Below are positions 34,649 through 42,707 of a stretch of DNA of 64,000 bases, piece after piece. A program made the translations under genes and the position numbers. The notes below the pieces were generated by a model, which was not told the DNA's origin, did no database searches, and saw only the letters and a program-made list of their open reading frames with translations. This DNA is from Bacillota bacterium (GTDB lineage: Bacteria > Bacillota > Clostridia > Lachnospirales > Lachnospiraceae): positions 23,254-87,253 of the forward strand of contig JAEWCQ010000034.1 in NCBI GenBank assembly GCA_023390555.1, written 5' to 3'. Position 1 is the first letter of the stretch. Every line of letters begins with the position of its first letter.

Positions 34649-35911
34649 TTATTCCGCATCTGCTTTTAAGACTGCGTTCAACATAACGGTCGCGCCTTCC
34701 GTACAGTGTTCCGGTTTGGAGTATTCCGGCTCACAATGCGATAATCCGTCTTTGGACTGTACGAAAATCATCGTAGTCGGAAGCATATAAGCAGCAAACT
34801 GTGCATCATGACCTGCACCAGAATGAATATACTGATGCGGGATACCAGCTTCTTGTGCAGCTTCCTTGACATAACCTACAAGCTTTTTGTCCCAGTACAC
34901 CGTATCCCGGTTCCATGCTTTTACCACTTCGCATTCACAGCCCGACCATGCCTTGTCCGCACAGCTTTTTACTATGGCCAGCACCTGCTCAAGCACTGCC
35001 GGATCTTCATGTCTTGCATCAAAGGAAAAATCAAAGTAATCCGGCACGCAGGTATGTACACACGGATGGCACACGACTTCACCGGTCGTATAGACCAGTT
35101 CCGGAATACCGAGTTTGTCAATTTCTTCATGGAGATAACAGAGCGCCTGCGAAGCTGCAAAAAATGCATCTTTCCGCTTTGGCATAGGAAAGGTTCCGGC
35201 ATGTGTGGTCTGTCCGTAGAACCGAAGACGGTAATTGAACATGCCAAGCACGCAGTCTACGATACCGATATCCTTTCCGCTATCCTCAAGAATTGGCCCC
35301 TGCTCGATATGGGTTTCAAACATATACTGATATTTTTCCGGATTCAGCCGGAACTTACGGTCGCCCTGAAAACCGGATTTCTCCAGCGCCTCACCGAATG
35401 TCTCGGTTCCGTCTAAAATACTCTTGGAAGCCATCATATCCTCATACTTGAATTTGCTTCGGATATCCTCCGGCAGATAATCATAGCACACAATTCCGGA
35501 ACACATCATGGCCGGCGGATATAACGAGCCTTCTTCATTTGTCCAGATCATGGCAGTCAGCGGATGTTTATGCGGTATCTTCTGCTCCGCCACTGTCTCA
35601 AGAACCTCCATGGCAGAGATGACACCTAAGATACCGTCATAATTCCCGCCGTTTTTCACCGAATCACAGTGAGATGCCATTACAATCCGCTTTGCATCCG
35701 GATCGCTTCCCGGAAGTGTTGCATAGATATCTGCCACATCATCAATCTCAATCTCCGCTCCGATGGCTTTCATCCGCCGGATAAATTCATTTCTTGCAGA
35801 AATTGCTTCCGGTGACAGCGAATATCTGGTGATTCCGCCATGTCCGGCATCTCCGAATTTGCTCATTGTACTGATTTTATCTTTCATTCGTTCCAAACTG
35901 CATTCATACAT
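34649..35911 (-). CDS. N-carbamoyl-beta-alanine amidohydrolase (ureidopropionase), M20 family
   Basis: 420 aa zinc-dependent amidohydrolase of the hydantoinase/carbamoylase family. Metal ligands are visible in ASHCDSV (His), GGNYDGILG (Asp), TNEEGSLYPP (Glu), ETHIEQGP (His) and HSGAGHDAQ (His). Sequence alone could equally suit allantoate or N-carbamoyl-L-amino-acid hydrolysis. Its overlap with the dihydropyrimidine dehydrogenase gene and nearness to dihydropyrimidinase point to N-carbamoyl-beta-alanine, giving beta-alanine, CO2 and ammonia. The ATG at 35911 has GGAAAGGAAGG upstream; a GTG three bases earlier is an alternative. Both overlap the preceding gene by a few bases, so translation is coupled. 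Confidence 0.85.
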   Translation of the reverse strand: MYECSLERMKDKISTMSKFGDAGHGGITRYSLSPEAISARNEFIRRMKAIGAEIEIDDVADIYATLPGSDPDAKRIVMASHCDSVKNGGNYDGILGVISAMEVLETVAEQKIPHKHPLTAMIWTNEEGSLYPPAMMCSGIVCYDYLPEDIRSKFKYEDMMASKSILDGTETFGEALEKSGFQGDRKFRLNPEKYQYMFETHIEQGPILEDSGKDIGIVDCVLGMFNYRLRFYGQTTHAGTFPMPKRKDAFFAASQALCYLHEEIDKLGIPELVYTTGEVVCHPCVHTCVPDYFDFSFDARHEDPAVLEQVLAIVKSCADKAWSGCECEVVKAWNRDTVYWDKKLVGYVKEAAQEAGIPHQYIHSGAGHDAQFAAYMLPTTMIFVQSKDGLSHCEPEYSKPEHCTEGATVMLNAVLKADAE

Positions 35912-37415
35912 CACATATACCTTCCTTTCCTGCTCTTAACTCTACTCTCACACCTGAGGAAATGGCTTCTGCCGGACAGACTACCTTACAGAGCTGACAG
36001 CCGACACATTTTTTTGCATCCATGACCGGTTTCCTGTCCTTTCCGATCGCAAGTGCCTGATGTCCGGCATCATAACAGGATAAATAGCATCTCCCGCATC
36101 CGACACACAGTTTCCGGTCAAATTTCGGATAACAAATACTGTTCCGGTTCAGCTCTTCTGCCGGAAGCAGATTCGGCAGTGCCTTTCCCACGAGCTCCTT
36201 TAAAGAACTGATTTCCAGTTCTTCCATATAATTTGACAATCCCTCCAGCAGATCATCGATAATACGGTAACCATACTGCATAACTGCCGTTGTAATCTGC
36301 ACAGTTTCACATCCAAGGGCCATAAATTCCGCCGCATCGATCCAGTTCTCAATTCCGCCCATACCGCTGATTGGAATGTCTTTCAGGCTTGAATTGCTCT
36401 TCATATCGTGAATAAAGCGCAGCGCAATTGGCTTAACTGCCTTTCCGGAGTATCCGCCGACTGCGGATTTTCCAATCACATCGGGTCCGGATGCGAAAGT
36501 CTGTAGATTAATGTTCATCACACTCTTAATGGTATTGATGGCAGCAATTCCATCGGCTCCTGCCTCCACTGCGGCAAGTGCAGGCACTTCCATATTGGTA
36601 ATATTCGGTGTCATTTTCGCCAGAACCGGGAGACTCGTTCCGCACTTTGTCGCTGCCGTATAACGGGCTACAAGTTCCGGATTCGTTCCGACATCACTGC
36701 CAAGCCCCTCTCCGCTCATATGCGGGCAGGAGAAATTACACTCAATAATATCTGCTCCCACACGCTCCATCTCACCCGCAAGATAGGTCCACTCTTCTTC
36801 GTTCTGACCCATAATGGAAGCTATGATGATTTTGGTTGGGTAATTCCGTTTCAGTTCCCGCAGATAACCAAGATTCTCTTCCAATGTATGATCGGAAATC
36901 TGCTCAATGTTTTTAAATCCGATCAACGGATTGTTTTCCTTCGCAAGCCGGTCAAACCGCGGTGAGACCTCCTGCGGCACAAACGTTCCGATTGTCTTAA
37001 ATGCGACACCGGCCCAGCCCATATCAAATGCCTTGGCCACCATTTCATAATTACTTCCTACAATGGACGAGGACAGGAAGAACGGATTCTCGCAATGCAC
37101 ACCGCAGAAATCAATGGACAGATCCGCCTGTTTTCTTCCCGGTTCCGGCCTCACATTTTGAAGCACTTCCTGAATTTTGACTGCATCTCCCATTTTCTGC
37201 CTGTTGCACACTTCCATGCAGACCGGCTTCTCGCAGGTCATACATGGATGGCTCTCCGGCATAAGGGAAGCAGCGCCTTTCGTGTTTTCAAACCGCAATG
37301 CACGAAGTATTCTTGCTGCCGGCACCTCTGCCGGACACGCCTTTGTACAGGGCGCATCATGACATAACAGACACTTTCCCGTTTCTAATTTTTCTTTTAA
37401 CATTTCGTATGCCAT
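35904..37415 (-). CDS. preA: Dihydropyrimidine dehydrogenase, PreA type with N-terminal Fe-S domain but no FAD/NAD(P)H domains
   Basis: 503 aa from the ATG at 37415, chosen over 37430 for its GGAGG. Residues 1-90 form the N-terminal ferredoxin-like domain of mammalian DPD/PreT, with Cys15-18-23-27 in the same spacing as DPD cluster ligands and a second set at 58-61-66-70. Residues about 100-400 are the FMN barrel related to dihydroorotate dehydrogenase, with the proton-donor Cys230 in CNFSCPHMSGEGLG. The C-terminus has two 4Fe-4S motifs, CVGCGRCYLSC and CVGCQLCKVVCP. The enzyme would reduce uracil and thymine to their dihydro forms. Domains II and III of DPD, which take electrons from NADPH through FAD, are missing, and no preT gene is nearby. 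A ferredoxin or an unlinked reductase must therefore feed it. Confidence 0.88.
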   Translation of the reverse strand: MAYEMLKEKLETGKCLLCHDAPCTKACPAEVPAARILRALRFENTKGAASLMPESHPCMTCEKPVCMEVCNRQKMGDAVKIQEVLQNVRPEPGRKQADLSIDFCGVHCENPFFLSSSIVGSNYEMVAKAFDMGWAGVAFKTIGTFVPQEVSPRFDRLAKENNPLIGFKNIEQISDHTLEENLGYLRELKRNYPTKIIIASIMGQNEEEWTYLAGEMERVGADIIECNFSCPHMSGEGLGSDVGTNPELVARYTAATKCGTSLPVLAKMTPNITNMEVPALAAVEAGADGIAAINTIKSVMNINLQTFASGPDVIGKSAVGGYSGKAVKPIALRFIHDMKSNSSLKDIPISGMGGIENWIDAAEFMALGCETVQITTAVMQYGYRIIDDLLEGLSNYMEELEISSLKELVGKALPNLLPAEELNRNSICYPKFDRKLCVGCGRCYLSCYDAGHQALAIGKDRKPVMDAKKCVGCQLCKVVCPAEAISSGVRVELRAGKEGICDV

Positions 37416-37452
37416 TGCATCCGCCTCCATCCTGTTCCATTTTTTCTTACCT

Positions 37453-38820
37453 TTACTTTGACGTAACTCTCTTTACAAATTCTCCGGTTCCCGGTTCTCC
37501 GACAAAGTCTCCGTTGTCGTATACCAGACGGCCTCTTAAATAGGTCTGTACCGGATATCCATGAAGCTTTTTGCCTTCCCAGATCGTATGATCGTAATCG
37601 GAATGCATATTTGATACACTGATGGTATAATCTTTCTCTTTGTCATAGATGACAATATCCGCATCTTTTCCGACTGTAAGAGAACCCTTATTCTGACAGC
37701 CGAAGATTCTTGCAGGATTGGAAGCACATACCTCAACAACCTTTTCAAAAGAGAGTTTGCCGCTGTTTGCAGCATCGAGCATATACGGATACAGGTTTTC
37801 AATGCCTGCGCATCCGTTTGGAATCTTTGTGAAATCATCCTTGCCCCAATCCTTTTCATAACTCTGGAACGGGCAGTGATCCGTCGCCACGGTATCGATG
37901 AATCCGCTCTTTAAAGCTTTCCACAGCGCGTCCTGACTTTCCTGTCCCTTCATAGGAGGAGAGCAGACAAAGTTTCTTCCATCTTCCCGTTTATAGACAT
38001 CACAGGTAAATTCCAGGTATTGCGGACACGTCTCCACATAGACTTTATGACCTTCTTCCTTTGCCTGAATGCAGGCTTCCAGTCCTTCTTTATCCGCCAT
38101 ATGTACGATGTAAACCGGCGCTTCCAGATGACTTGCCCAGTGTACCACGCGCTTATCCGCCTCTGCTTCCACAAATTCCGGACGGCTCAGGTAGTGATAC
38201 CATGGTGAGGTCTTTCCCTCTTTTAAAAATTTTTCAATATTCAGATCAATCAAATCCGGATTTTCCGCATGTACATTGATCATGGCACCAAGCTCTTTGG
38301 CACGGAGCAGCAGTCTTGCGAAGGTACCGTCATCCACCATCATCTTCTCTTTTTTATAAACGAGAAAACACTTAAAACTTGTGATACCCTCTTCGACTGC
38401 GAGCTCCATTTCATCCAAGATCGCTCCGCCATTCAAATCTGTGATGCAGCAATGGAATGCATAATCTACACAGGCTTCTTTCTCCAGAACTTCTTTTTTG
38501 GAGTTAATCAGTCCTAAAATTGTCTCTCCTGTATGCTGGACCGGATAATCAAAGACCGTTGTGACACCGCCGCACGCGGCTGCCCTTGTTCCGGACAGAT
38601 AACTGTCTGCGGAAACCGTACCGCCGAACGGCATCGCCAGATGCGTATGTACATCCAGTGCGCCCGGCAGAACCAGCTTTCCGGTTGCATCTACTACCTC
38701 TTTTGCATTCACCTGCAATTCATTTCCAATTGCTGCGATTTTTCCGTCTTTTACTGCGACATCGGCAACAAAGCTCTCAGTCGCTGTTACAACGGTGCCT
38801 CCTTTAATTAATAAATCCAT
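37453..38820 (-). CDS. hydA: Dihydropyrimidinase
   Basis: 455 aa cyclic amidohydrolase that opens dihydrouracil to N-carbamoyl-beta-alanine in the cytosol. The binuclear zinc site is complete: His58 and His60 (DVHTH), the carbamylated Lys150 (SFKCF), His184, His240 and Asp314 (VATDHCPF). Tyr155 in FLVYKK matches the substrate-binding Tyr that separates dihydropyrimidinases from many hydantoinases and from allantoinase. It lies between the binding-protein gene and the dehydrogenase gene on the same strand, 37 bases before the latter. Phenylhydantoinase activity is possible but the context favours pyrimidines. Confidence 0.92.
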   Translation of the reverse strand: MDLLIKGGTVVTATESFVADVAVKDGKIAAIGNELQVNAKEVVDATGKLVLPGALDVHTHLAMPFGGTVSADSYLSGTRAAACGGVTTVFDYPVQHTGETILGLINSKKEVLEKEACVDYAFHCCITDLNGGAILDEMELAVEEGITSFKCFLVYKKEKMMVDDGTFARLLLRAKELGAMINVHAENPDLIDLNIEKFLKEGKTSPWYHYLSRPEFVEAEADKRVVHWASHLEAPVYIVHMADKEGLEACIQAKEEGHKVYVETCPQYLEFTCDVYKREDGRNFVCSPPMKGQESQDALWKALKSGFIDTVATDHCPFQSYEKDWGKDDFTKIPNGCAGIENLYPYMLDAANSGKLSFEKVVEVCASNPARIFGCQNKGSLTVGKDADIVIYDKEKDYTISVSNMHSDYDHTIWEGKKLHGYPVQTYLRGRLVYDNGDFVGEPGTGEFVKRVTSK

Positions 38821-38849
38821 ACACTGCCTCCGTTTAACCTTTTTTATTC

Positions 38850-40013
38850 TTATTTAAAGTTATCGTTTTTATATACGAGAACGAGGCCGGATCTCTGGTA
38901 AACCTGAGCTACTTCCAGTAAATCCATACCGCCTGCATTTGCAGAAATCAGATTGGATACCCATGTCACACCGAAATCAACCGTTCCGTTGTTTACTGCC
39001 GTTGTTTCACTGATATCTCCGCCGCCCGGCTGGATATCTACGGTAAGTCCTGCATCTTCATAATAGCCTTTGTCCAGTGCTACATAATAGCCCATGAACT
39101 GTGCCTGAGGCAGCCATTTTAACTGAATCGATACGCTGGATTTCTCTACATCAAATTTTCCGTCGGAGGATGCGAGTGCATCGCTGAGATAAGAAGTATC
39201 GCGGATATCATCCAAAGTCAGCGTCTGTAATTTTTCTGCTGCGGCTGAATCATCCAGTTTGATGTACTGTTTTGCAAGATCAAGTGTCTGCTGCATTGCT
39301 GTTTCATCCATATTGCCAAGATCTGATACGGTATTTCCGTTCATGTCGGTTTCAACCAGCTTCTTTACTTCGTCTGCCATATAAGCCTGATGATCTGCGG
39401 ATACGGAAGAACCGTAGTTGTATACAATTTCAGCTGCTTCTTCCGGATGCTCACATGCATATTCCCATCCTTTTAAGGATGCATATAAGAACGCTTTTAC
39501 GGTATTCGGATTATCCTTTGCAAACTGGCTGGTACAGAAGATATTATCCTCCAGCATTGCCACACCTTCCTCGTTCATGTCAATTGTGCCTACGGTGTCG
39601 CCATAGCCATAACCGCCGTCATAATCATTTTTGACAAGTCCAAGCTCGTTATAGGTCATTGCGGATGCAAGTGTGATGGAGTCATCGTCAAAGCCATCCA
39701 TATCAAATGCCTGGCTGAGATAAGAAGTGTCCTGACCATATTTTGCAAGCAGTGCCTGCACTTCATATTCATTTCCAAGTCCCCAGTTCCCGACTTTGCC
39801 TTCCTGTGCAGCTTTTACGATAATATCTTTATTCGATGTTGTTGCTGCAGTTTCAGTTCCTGCTGCGGATTCTGTAGACTCCGAAGATGCTTCAGATGAA
39901 GAGTTGCTTCCTGATGAATTACTGTCTGATGAATTTCCGCAGGCAGTCAGCAGACTGACGGTGAGTGCAGTTACACAAAGTAAACTCACTAATTTGTTGA
40001 ACCTTTTTTTCAT
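38850..40013 (-). CDS. NMT1/THI5-like substrate-binding lipoprotein with permuted sequence order
   Basis: 387 aa. A lipoprotein signal (SLLTAC, Cys25) is followed by a Ser-rich tether to about 60. Residues 71-280 correspond to what is normally the second half of THI5-like binding proteins: KVGNWGLGNEYEVQALLAKY, then LASAMTYNELGLV, IDMNEEGVAMLEDNIF and ASLKGWEYACEHPEEAAEIV. Residues 294-387 correspond to the normal first half: SIQLKWLPQAQFMGYYVALD, DIQPGG, DFGVTWVSNLI and VYQRSGLVLVYK, ending where the normal protein would enter the second half. No stop or frameshift interrupts it. The fold would still close if the natural ends are near each other. It probably binds a pyrimidine or related ring for the two downstream permeases. 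AGGAGG precedes the start. Confidence 0.85.
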   Translation of the reverse strand: MKKRFNKLVSLLCVTALTVSLLTACGNSSDSNSSGSNSSSEASSESTESAAGTETAATTSNKDIIVKAAQEGKVGNWGLGNEYEVQALLAKYGQDTSYLSQAFDMDGFDDDSITLASAMTYNELGLVKNDYDGGYGYGDTVGTIDMNEEGVAMLEDNIFCTSQFAKDNPNTVKAFLYASLKGWEYACEHPEEAAEIVYNYGSSVSADHQAYMADEVKKLVETDMNGNTVSDLGNMDETAMQQTLDLAKQYIKLDDSAAAEKLQTLTLDDIRDTSYLSDALASSDGKFDVEKSSVSIQLKWLPQAQFMGYYVALDKGYYEDAGLTVDIQPGGGDISETTAVNNGTVDFGVTWVSNLISANAGGMDLLEVAQVYQRSGLVLVYKNDNFK

Positions 40014-40070
40014 AGATGTTTTCCTCCTTAAAATGAAAATAAAATTAATATATTCAGCTGCATTTCATGG

Positions 40071-40910
40071 TTAAGCATGTTTTTTCAGCAGAATGTTCTG
40101 TACGATCATCAGTACCGCGTACATGATGATTCCGATCAGGCAGGCTGCAACGATATAAGCCCATGCCGTCGGATACTGTGCAAGTACAATATTTTCCCGG
40201 ATCTGTCTTCCGACTCCGGTGATATATTCCGCAAAGTATTCACTGACCAGTGCACTGATGACACTGGATGGAACCGCCACTTTCAATGCGGTGAAAATAT
40301 AAGGTACACTGTTTGGTATGCGAAGCTTAATGAGTGTGGCTTTCTTCCCGGCCGCAAGCGACTGCATCAGATCTTCGGAAAAAGGTTTCAGTTCTGTCAA
40401 TCCCCGGTATGCGTTGATACTCATATTCGCCATACAGACAATCATGACGACAAGGATTTTTGCGACCATACTTCGAATGTTGGCATCTTTGCTGACATCT
40501 TTCGTCCAGTTCGTCATGACCGGCGCAAGTGCCACAATTGGAATTGCATTAAATGCTGCCACAATCGTAACGCCGCAGCTTCCCCACTTCGGAAAAAGTG
40601 CCGCGAGGATTGCAATAAAGTAACCGAGCAGCGAACCGGCTGCCAGACCGACCAGTGCGACGATGACTGTCGCCCAGACGTTTGTCATAATTTTAGCCAC
40701 ATTGTCTCCCATAATATTGGCAATCCGGCTTGGGAGCGGAAGAGTAAAGGTGTCGGTATGAAAGACCGCATGCAGGATCTGCGTCTGCCAGCAGATAAAA
40801 AGAAGTATGCCTAACAGCAGTGGCAGTACAACACTTTCTGCCGCCAGGACTTTTCTATTTTCCTGCATCCGTTTCCACAGGCTTTTCTTTCTCTTTATTT
40901 TCTGGTTCAT
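40071..40910 (-). CDS. ABC transporter permease (SsuC/ThiX-like) of the pyrimidine importer
   Basis: 279 aa with five to six membrane helices and a BPD-type permease domain. The coupling loop reads EDLMQSLAAGKKATLIKLRI followed by PNSVPYIFTALKVAVPSSVISALVSEYF, typical of the nitrate/sulfonate/taurine/thiamin-precursor class. A basic N-terminus (KIKRKKSLWKR) faces the cytosol. It overlaps the preceding permease gene by four bases (ATGA-type), so both subunits are made together as a heterodimeric channel. Substrate assignment rests on the operon. Confidence 0.88.
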   Translation of the reverse strand: MNQKIKRKKSLWKRMQENRKVLAAESVVLPLLLGILLFICWQTQILHAVFHTDTFTLPLPSRIANIMGDNVAKIMTNVWATVIVALVGLAAGSLLGYFIAILAALFPKWGSCGVTIVAAFNAIPIVALAPVMTNWTKDVSKDANIRSMVAKILVVMIVCMANMSINAYRGLTELKPFSEDLMQSLAAGKKATLIKLRIPNSVPYIFTALKVAVPSSVISALVSEYFAEYITGVGRQIRENIVLAQYPTAWAYIVAACLIGIIMYAVLMIVQNILLKKHA

Positions 40911-41722
40911 ACGTTTCGCCCCCTTTTCTTTCTCTTTTGCGGTGAAAACAGCTTTTCAATCATTCCCATCAGCTGTGAGCTGAAGATTCCGATAAAGGCA
41001 CTGAAAAATACGATCAGCCAGAATACATAAATGGACATCGCATGTTTTAAAGACTGGGAAAGCATACAGCCGAGACCTCCATCCCCCTGCAGGGTATCTA
41101 CCAGAATCGATGCCGTAATTGCCATCGGAGCTGAGATCTTAAGTCCGGTAAAAAAATAAGGAACCGCGTACGGAATCAGAACTTTAGTGTAAATCGTAAA
41201 TTTACTGGATGCATACGAATACATCAGTTCCTGCTTTTCACGTTCCACGGCGTTAAATCCTGCCAGCGTATTGGTCGCTACCGGATAAAAAGTAAGAATT
41301 GCTGCTATCACGATCCTGCTCTTATTGATATCTCCGGTAATAGAGAGAATAATCGGTGCCATTCCAAGGATCGGAATCATCTGTACCAGCATCAGGTACG
41401 GGAATATGAGTTTCTCTGCGATTCCGGAAAGCTTCATGAGCAGTGCCAGGATGAATCCTAAAATGGTTCCTGCCAGGAATCCATAGGAAGCTCTCAAAAG
41501 TGTTTTTCCAGCGCTGCTTAAAACCACCATAATCGCGGTCTGTCCACTGCTGACCGGCTTATTGCTCAGCATTGCGGCAACGATCTGATAAAGATGAGGC
41601 AATACGTTTTCCGGCGTTCGTTTGGTCGCCGCAACCACGAATGCCCCCATCTCCCACAATGCAATCAGGCCCACGATCCAAATCAGCATTGGCAGCCATT
41701 TTGCATTTTTTAACTTCTTCAT
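40907..41722 (-). CDS. ABC transporter permease (SsuC/ThiX-like), second subunit
   Basis: 271 aa, about six membrane helices, with the coupling loop QELMYSYASSKFTIYTKVLI PYAVPYFFTGLKI and LVDTLQGDGGLGCMLSQS, the usual tail of the class. Its start overlaps the ATPase stop by four bases and its end overlaps the next permease, so the three genes are tightly coupled. Two different permeases indicate a heterodimer, as in several THI5-linked systems. Confidence 0.88.
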   Translation of the reverse strand: MKKLKNAKWLPMLIWIVGLIALWEMGAFVVAATKRTPENVLPHLYQIVAAMLSNKPVSSGQTAIMVVLSSAGKTLLRASYGFLAGTILGFILALLMKLSGIAEKLIFPYLMLVQMIPILGMAPIILSITGDINKSRIVIAAILTFYPVATNTLAGFNAVEREKQELMYSYASSKFTIYTKVLIPYAVPYFFTGLKISAPMAITASILVDTLQGDGGLGCMLSQSLKHAMSIYVFWLIVFFSAFIGIFSSQLMGMIEKLFSPQKRKKRGRNV

Positions 41723-42522
41723 AAGCTTCCTCCTTCGAAACTGCCGCGGACTTTTTTGACAAGTTCATTGAATTCCGGCGTTTCTTTCATATCAATCGTT
41801 CGCGGTCTCGGCAGGTCTATGTCGACTACTGCAGACAACCTTCCCGGATGCGGAGAAAGCACGCAGACACGATCGGACAGGAATACTGCTTCTGCAATAT
41901 TATGTGTGACGAAGATAACCGTCTTGTTGGTCTGTTTCCAGATACGGAGCAGATCTTCATGTAGTTTTTCTTTTGTAAACTCATCAAGTGCGGAAAACGG
42001 TTCATCCATCAGCAGGATTTCCGGATGAATGGAAAATGCTCTTGCGATGTTGACTCTCTGCTGCATTCCTCCGCTCAACTGATTCGGATAGTGCTTCGCA
42101 AAATTGGTGAGTCCGACCATTTCGAGCATCTCATAGGATCTGGCTGCGCGTTCTTCTTTGCTGAATTTCATGACTTCAAGCGGCAGCTCGATGTTCTTTT
42201 GAACATTTCTCCAGTCAAACAGTACGGCACTCTGAAAGACGATTCCGAATTTTTGCTGGAGTCTTACCTCTCGCGGTGTCATTCCGCCGATTCTTACCTC
42301 TCCGTCAGTCGGCTCCAGCAGATCTGCAATCATACGCAGCAATGTCGTCTTTCCACATCCGGACGGTCCCAACAGAGAAATGAATTCCCCCTTGTAAATA
42401 TCCAGATTGACATCGGTCAATGCCTTCACGTCATTTCCCTGGTTATCCTGAAAGGTCATTCCCAGCTGTTTGATGCTGATCTCCACTTCCTTTTTTCCTG
42501 TTTTTTCTATCACTTCACTCAT
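41719..42522 (-). CDS. ABC transporter ATP-binding protein (SsuB/TauB-like)
   Basis: 267 aa from the ATG at 42522 (GGAGG 8 bases upstream); the frame runs further upstream but without a site. Walker A is GPSGCGKTTLLRM, the signature LSGGMQQRVNIARA, Walker B ILLMDEPFSALDEF, and the switch His lies in VIFVTHNIAEAVFLSDR. It energises the importer at the inner membrane face. It is the first gene after the internal promoter at 42629-42657 and its hairpin-bearing leader, so transporter and catabolic genes downstream share that control. Confidence 0.92.
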   Translation of the reverse strand: MSEVIEKTGKKEVEISIKQLGMTFQDNQGNDVKALTDVNLDIYKGEFISLLGPSGCGKTTLLRMIADLLEPTDGEVRIGGMTPREVRLQQKFGIVFQSAVLFDWRNVQKNIELPLEVMKFSKEERAARSYEMLEMVGLTNFAKHYPNQLSGGMQQRVNIARAFSIHPEILLMDEPFSALDEFTKEKLHEDLLRIWKQTNKTVIFVTHNIAEAVFLSDRVCVLSPHPGRLSAVVDIDLPRPRTIDMKETPEFNELVKKVRGSFEGGSL

Positions 42523-42562
42523 TGCTCTATCCTCCGATGTATTGTTCCTGTTTTCTATGTAA

Positions 42563-42618
42563 CGAAAAACGACAGCGCAACGGAACCTTACCCGGCTCCA
42601 TCGCCCTGTCGCTTTTTC
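42563..42618 (-). terminator. Terminator-like hairpin in the leader of the transporter/pyrimidine operon
   Basis: In the minus-strand transcript GCGACAG pairs with CTGTCG. Further inward pairs (GCGAT/GTTGC, GGAGCC/GGTTCC) close on a GGGTAA loop, making a nearly continuous stem of about 18 bp. TTTTT follows at once. It spans roughly +5 to +60 of the transcript from the promoter at 42629-42657 and lies before the ribosome-binding site of the ATPase gene. It may equally end the upstream aminotransferase/dehydrogenase transcript. Confidence 0.75.
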
Positions 42619-42628
42619 TATGCTGCAC

Positions 42629-42657
42629 AGTATAGCGTTACTGTACTTCCTTTTCAA
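42629..42657 (-). promoter_or_regulatory. Internal promoter for the transporter/pyrimidine operon
   Basis: On the minus strand TTGAAA (42657-42652), a 17-base spacer and TATACT (42634-42629) form a good sigma-A promoter. The expected start is near 42622, giving a leader of about 100 bases to the ATPase gene. Confidence 0.7.
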
Positions 42658-42707
42658 TACATTCCAGCACAAAGCATTTTGTGCTGCGGCACATTCTTTT
42701 CTTATTC

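Noticed and set aside
34649..38820. Allantoin/purine degradation as the main function of the cluster
   Set aside because: The hydrolase families would allow it, but the dihydropyrimidine dehydrogenase and Tyr155 of the cyclic hydrolase fit pyrimidines and no ureidoglycolate, xanthine or urate gene is present.
40077..40814. Plus-strand open frame of about 245 codons opposite a permease gene
   Set aside because: The antisense permease has clear family motifs; the frame's product is Cys/His/Asp-rich noise.
42523..42672. Upstream extension of the ABC ATPase
   Set aside because: It would translate the promoter and leader hairpin; the ATG at 42522 has GGAGG and begins the conserved domain at the normal distance.
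42523..42672. TPP or purine riboswitch ahead of the THI5-like transporter operon
   Set aside because: The leader is about 100 bases and shows one hairpin only; neither the TPP-box motifs nor the purine three-way junction can be seen.
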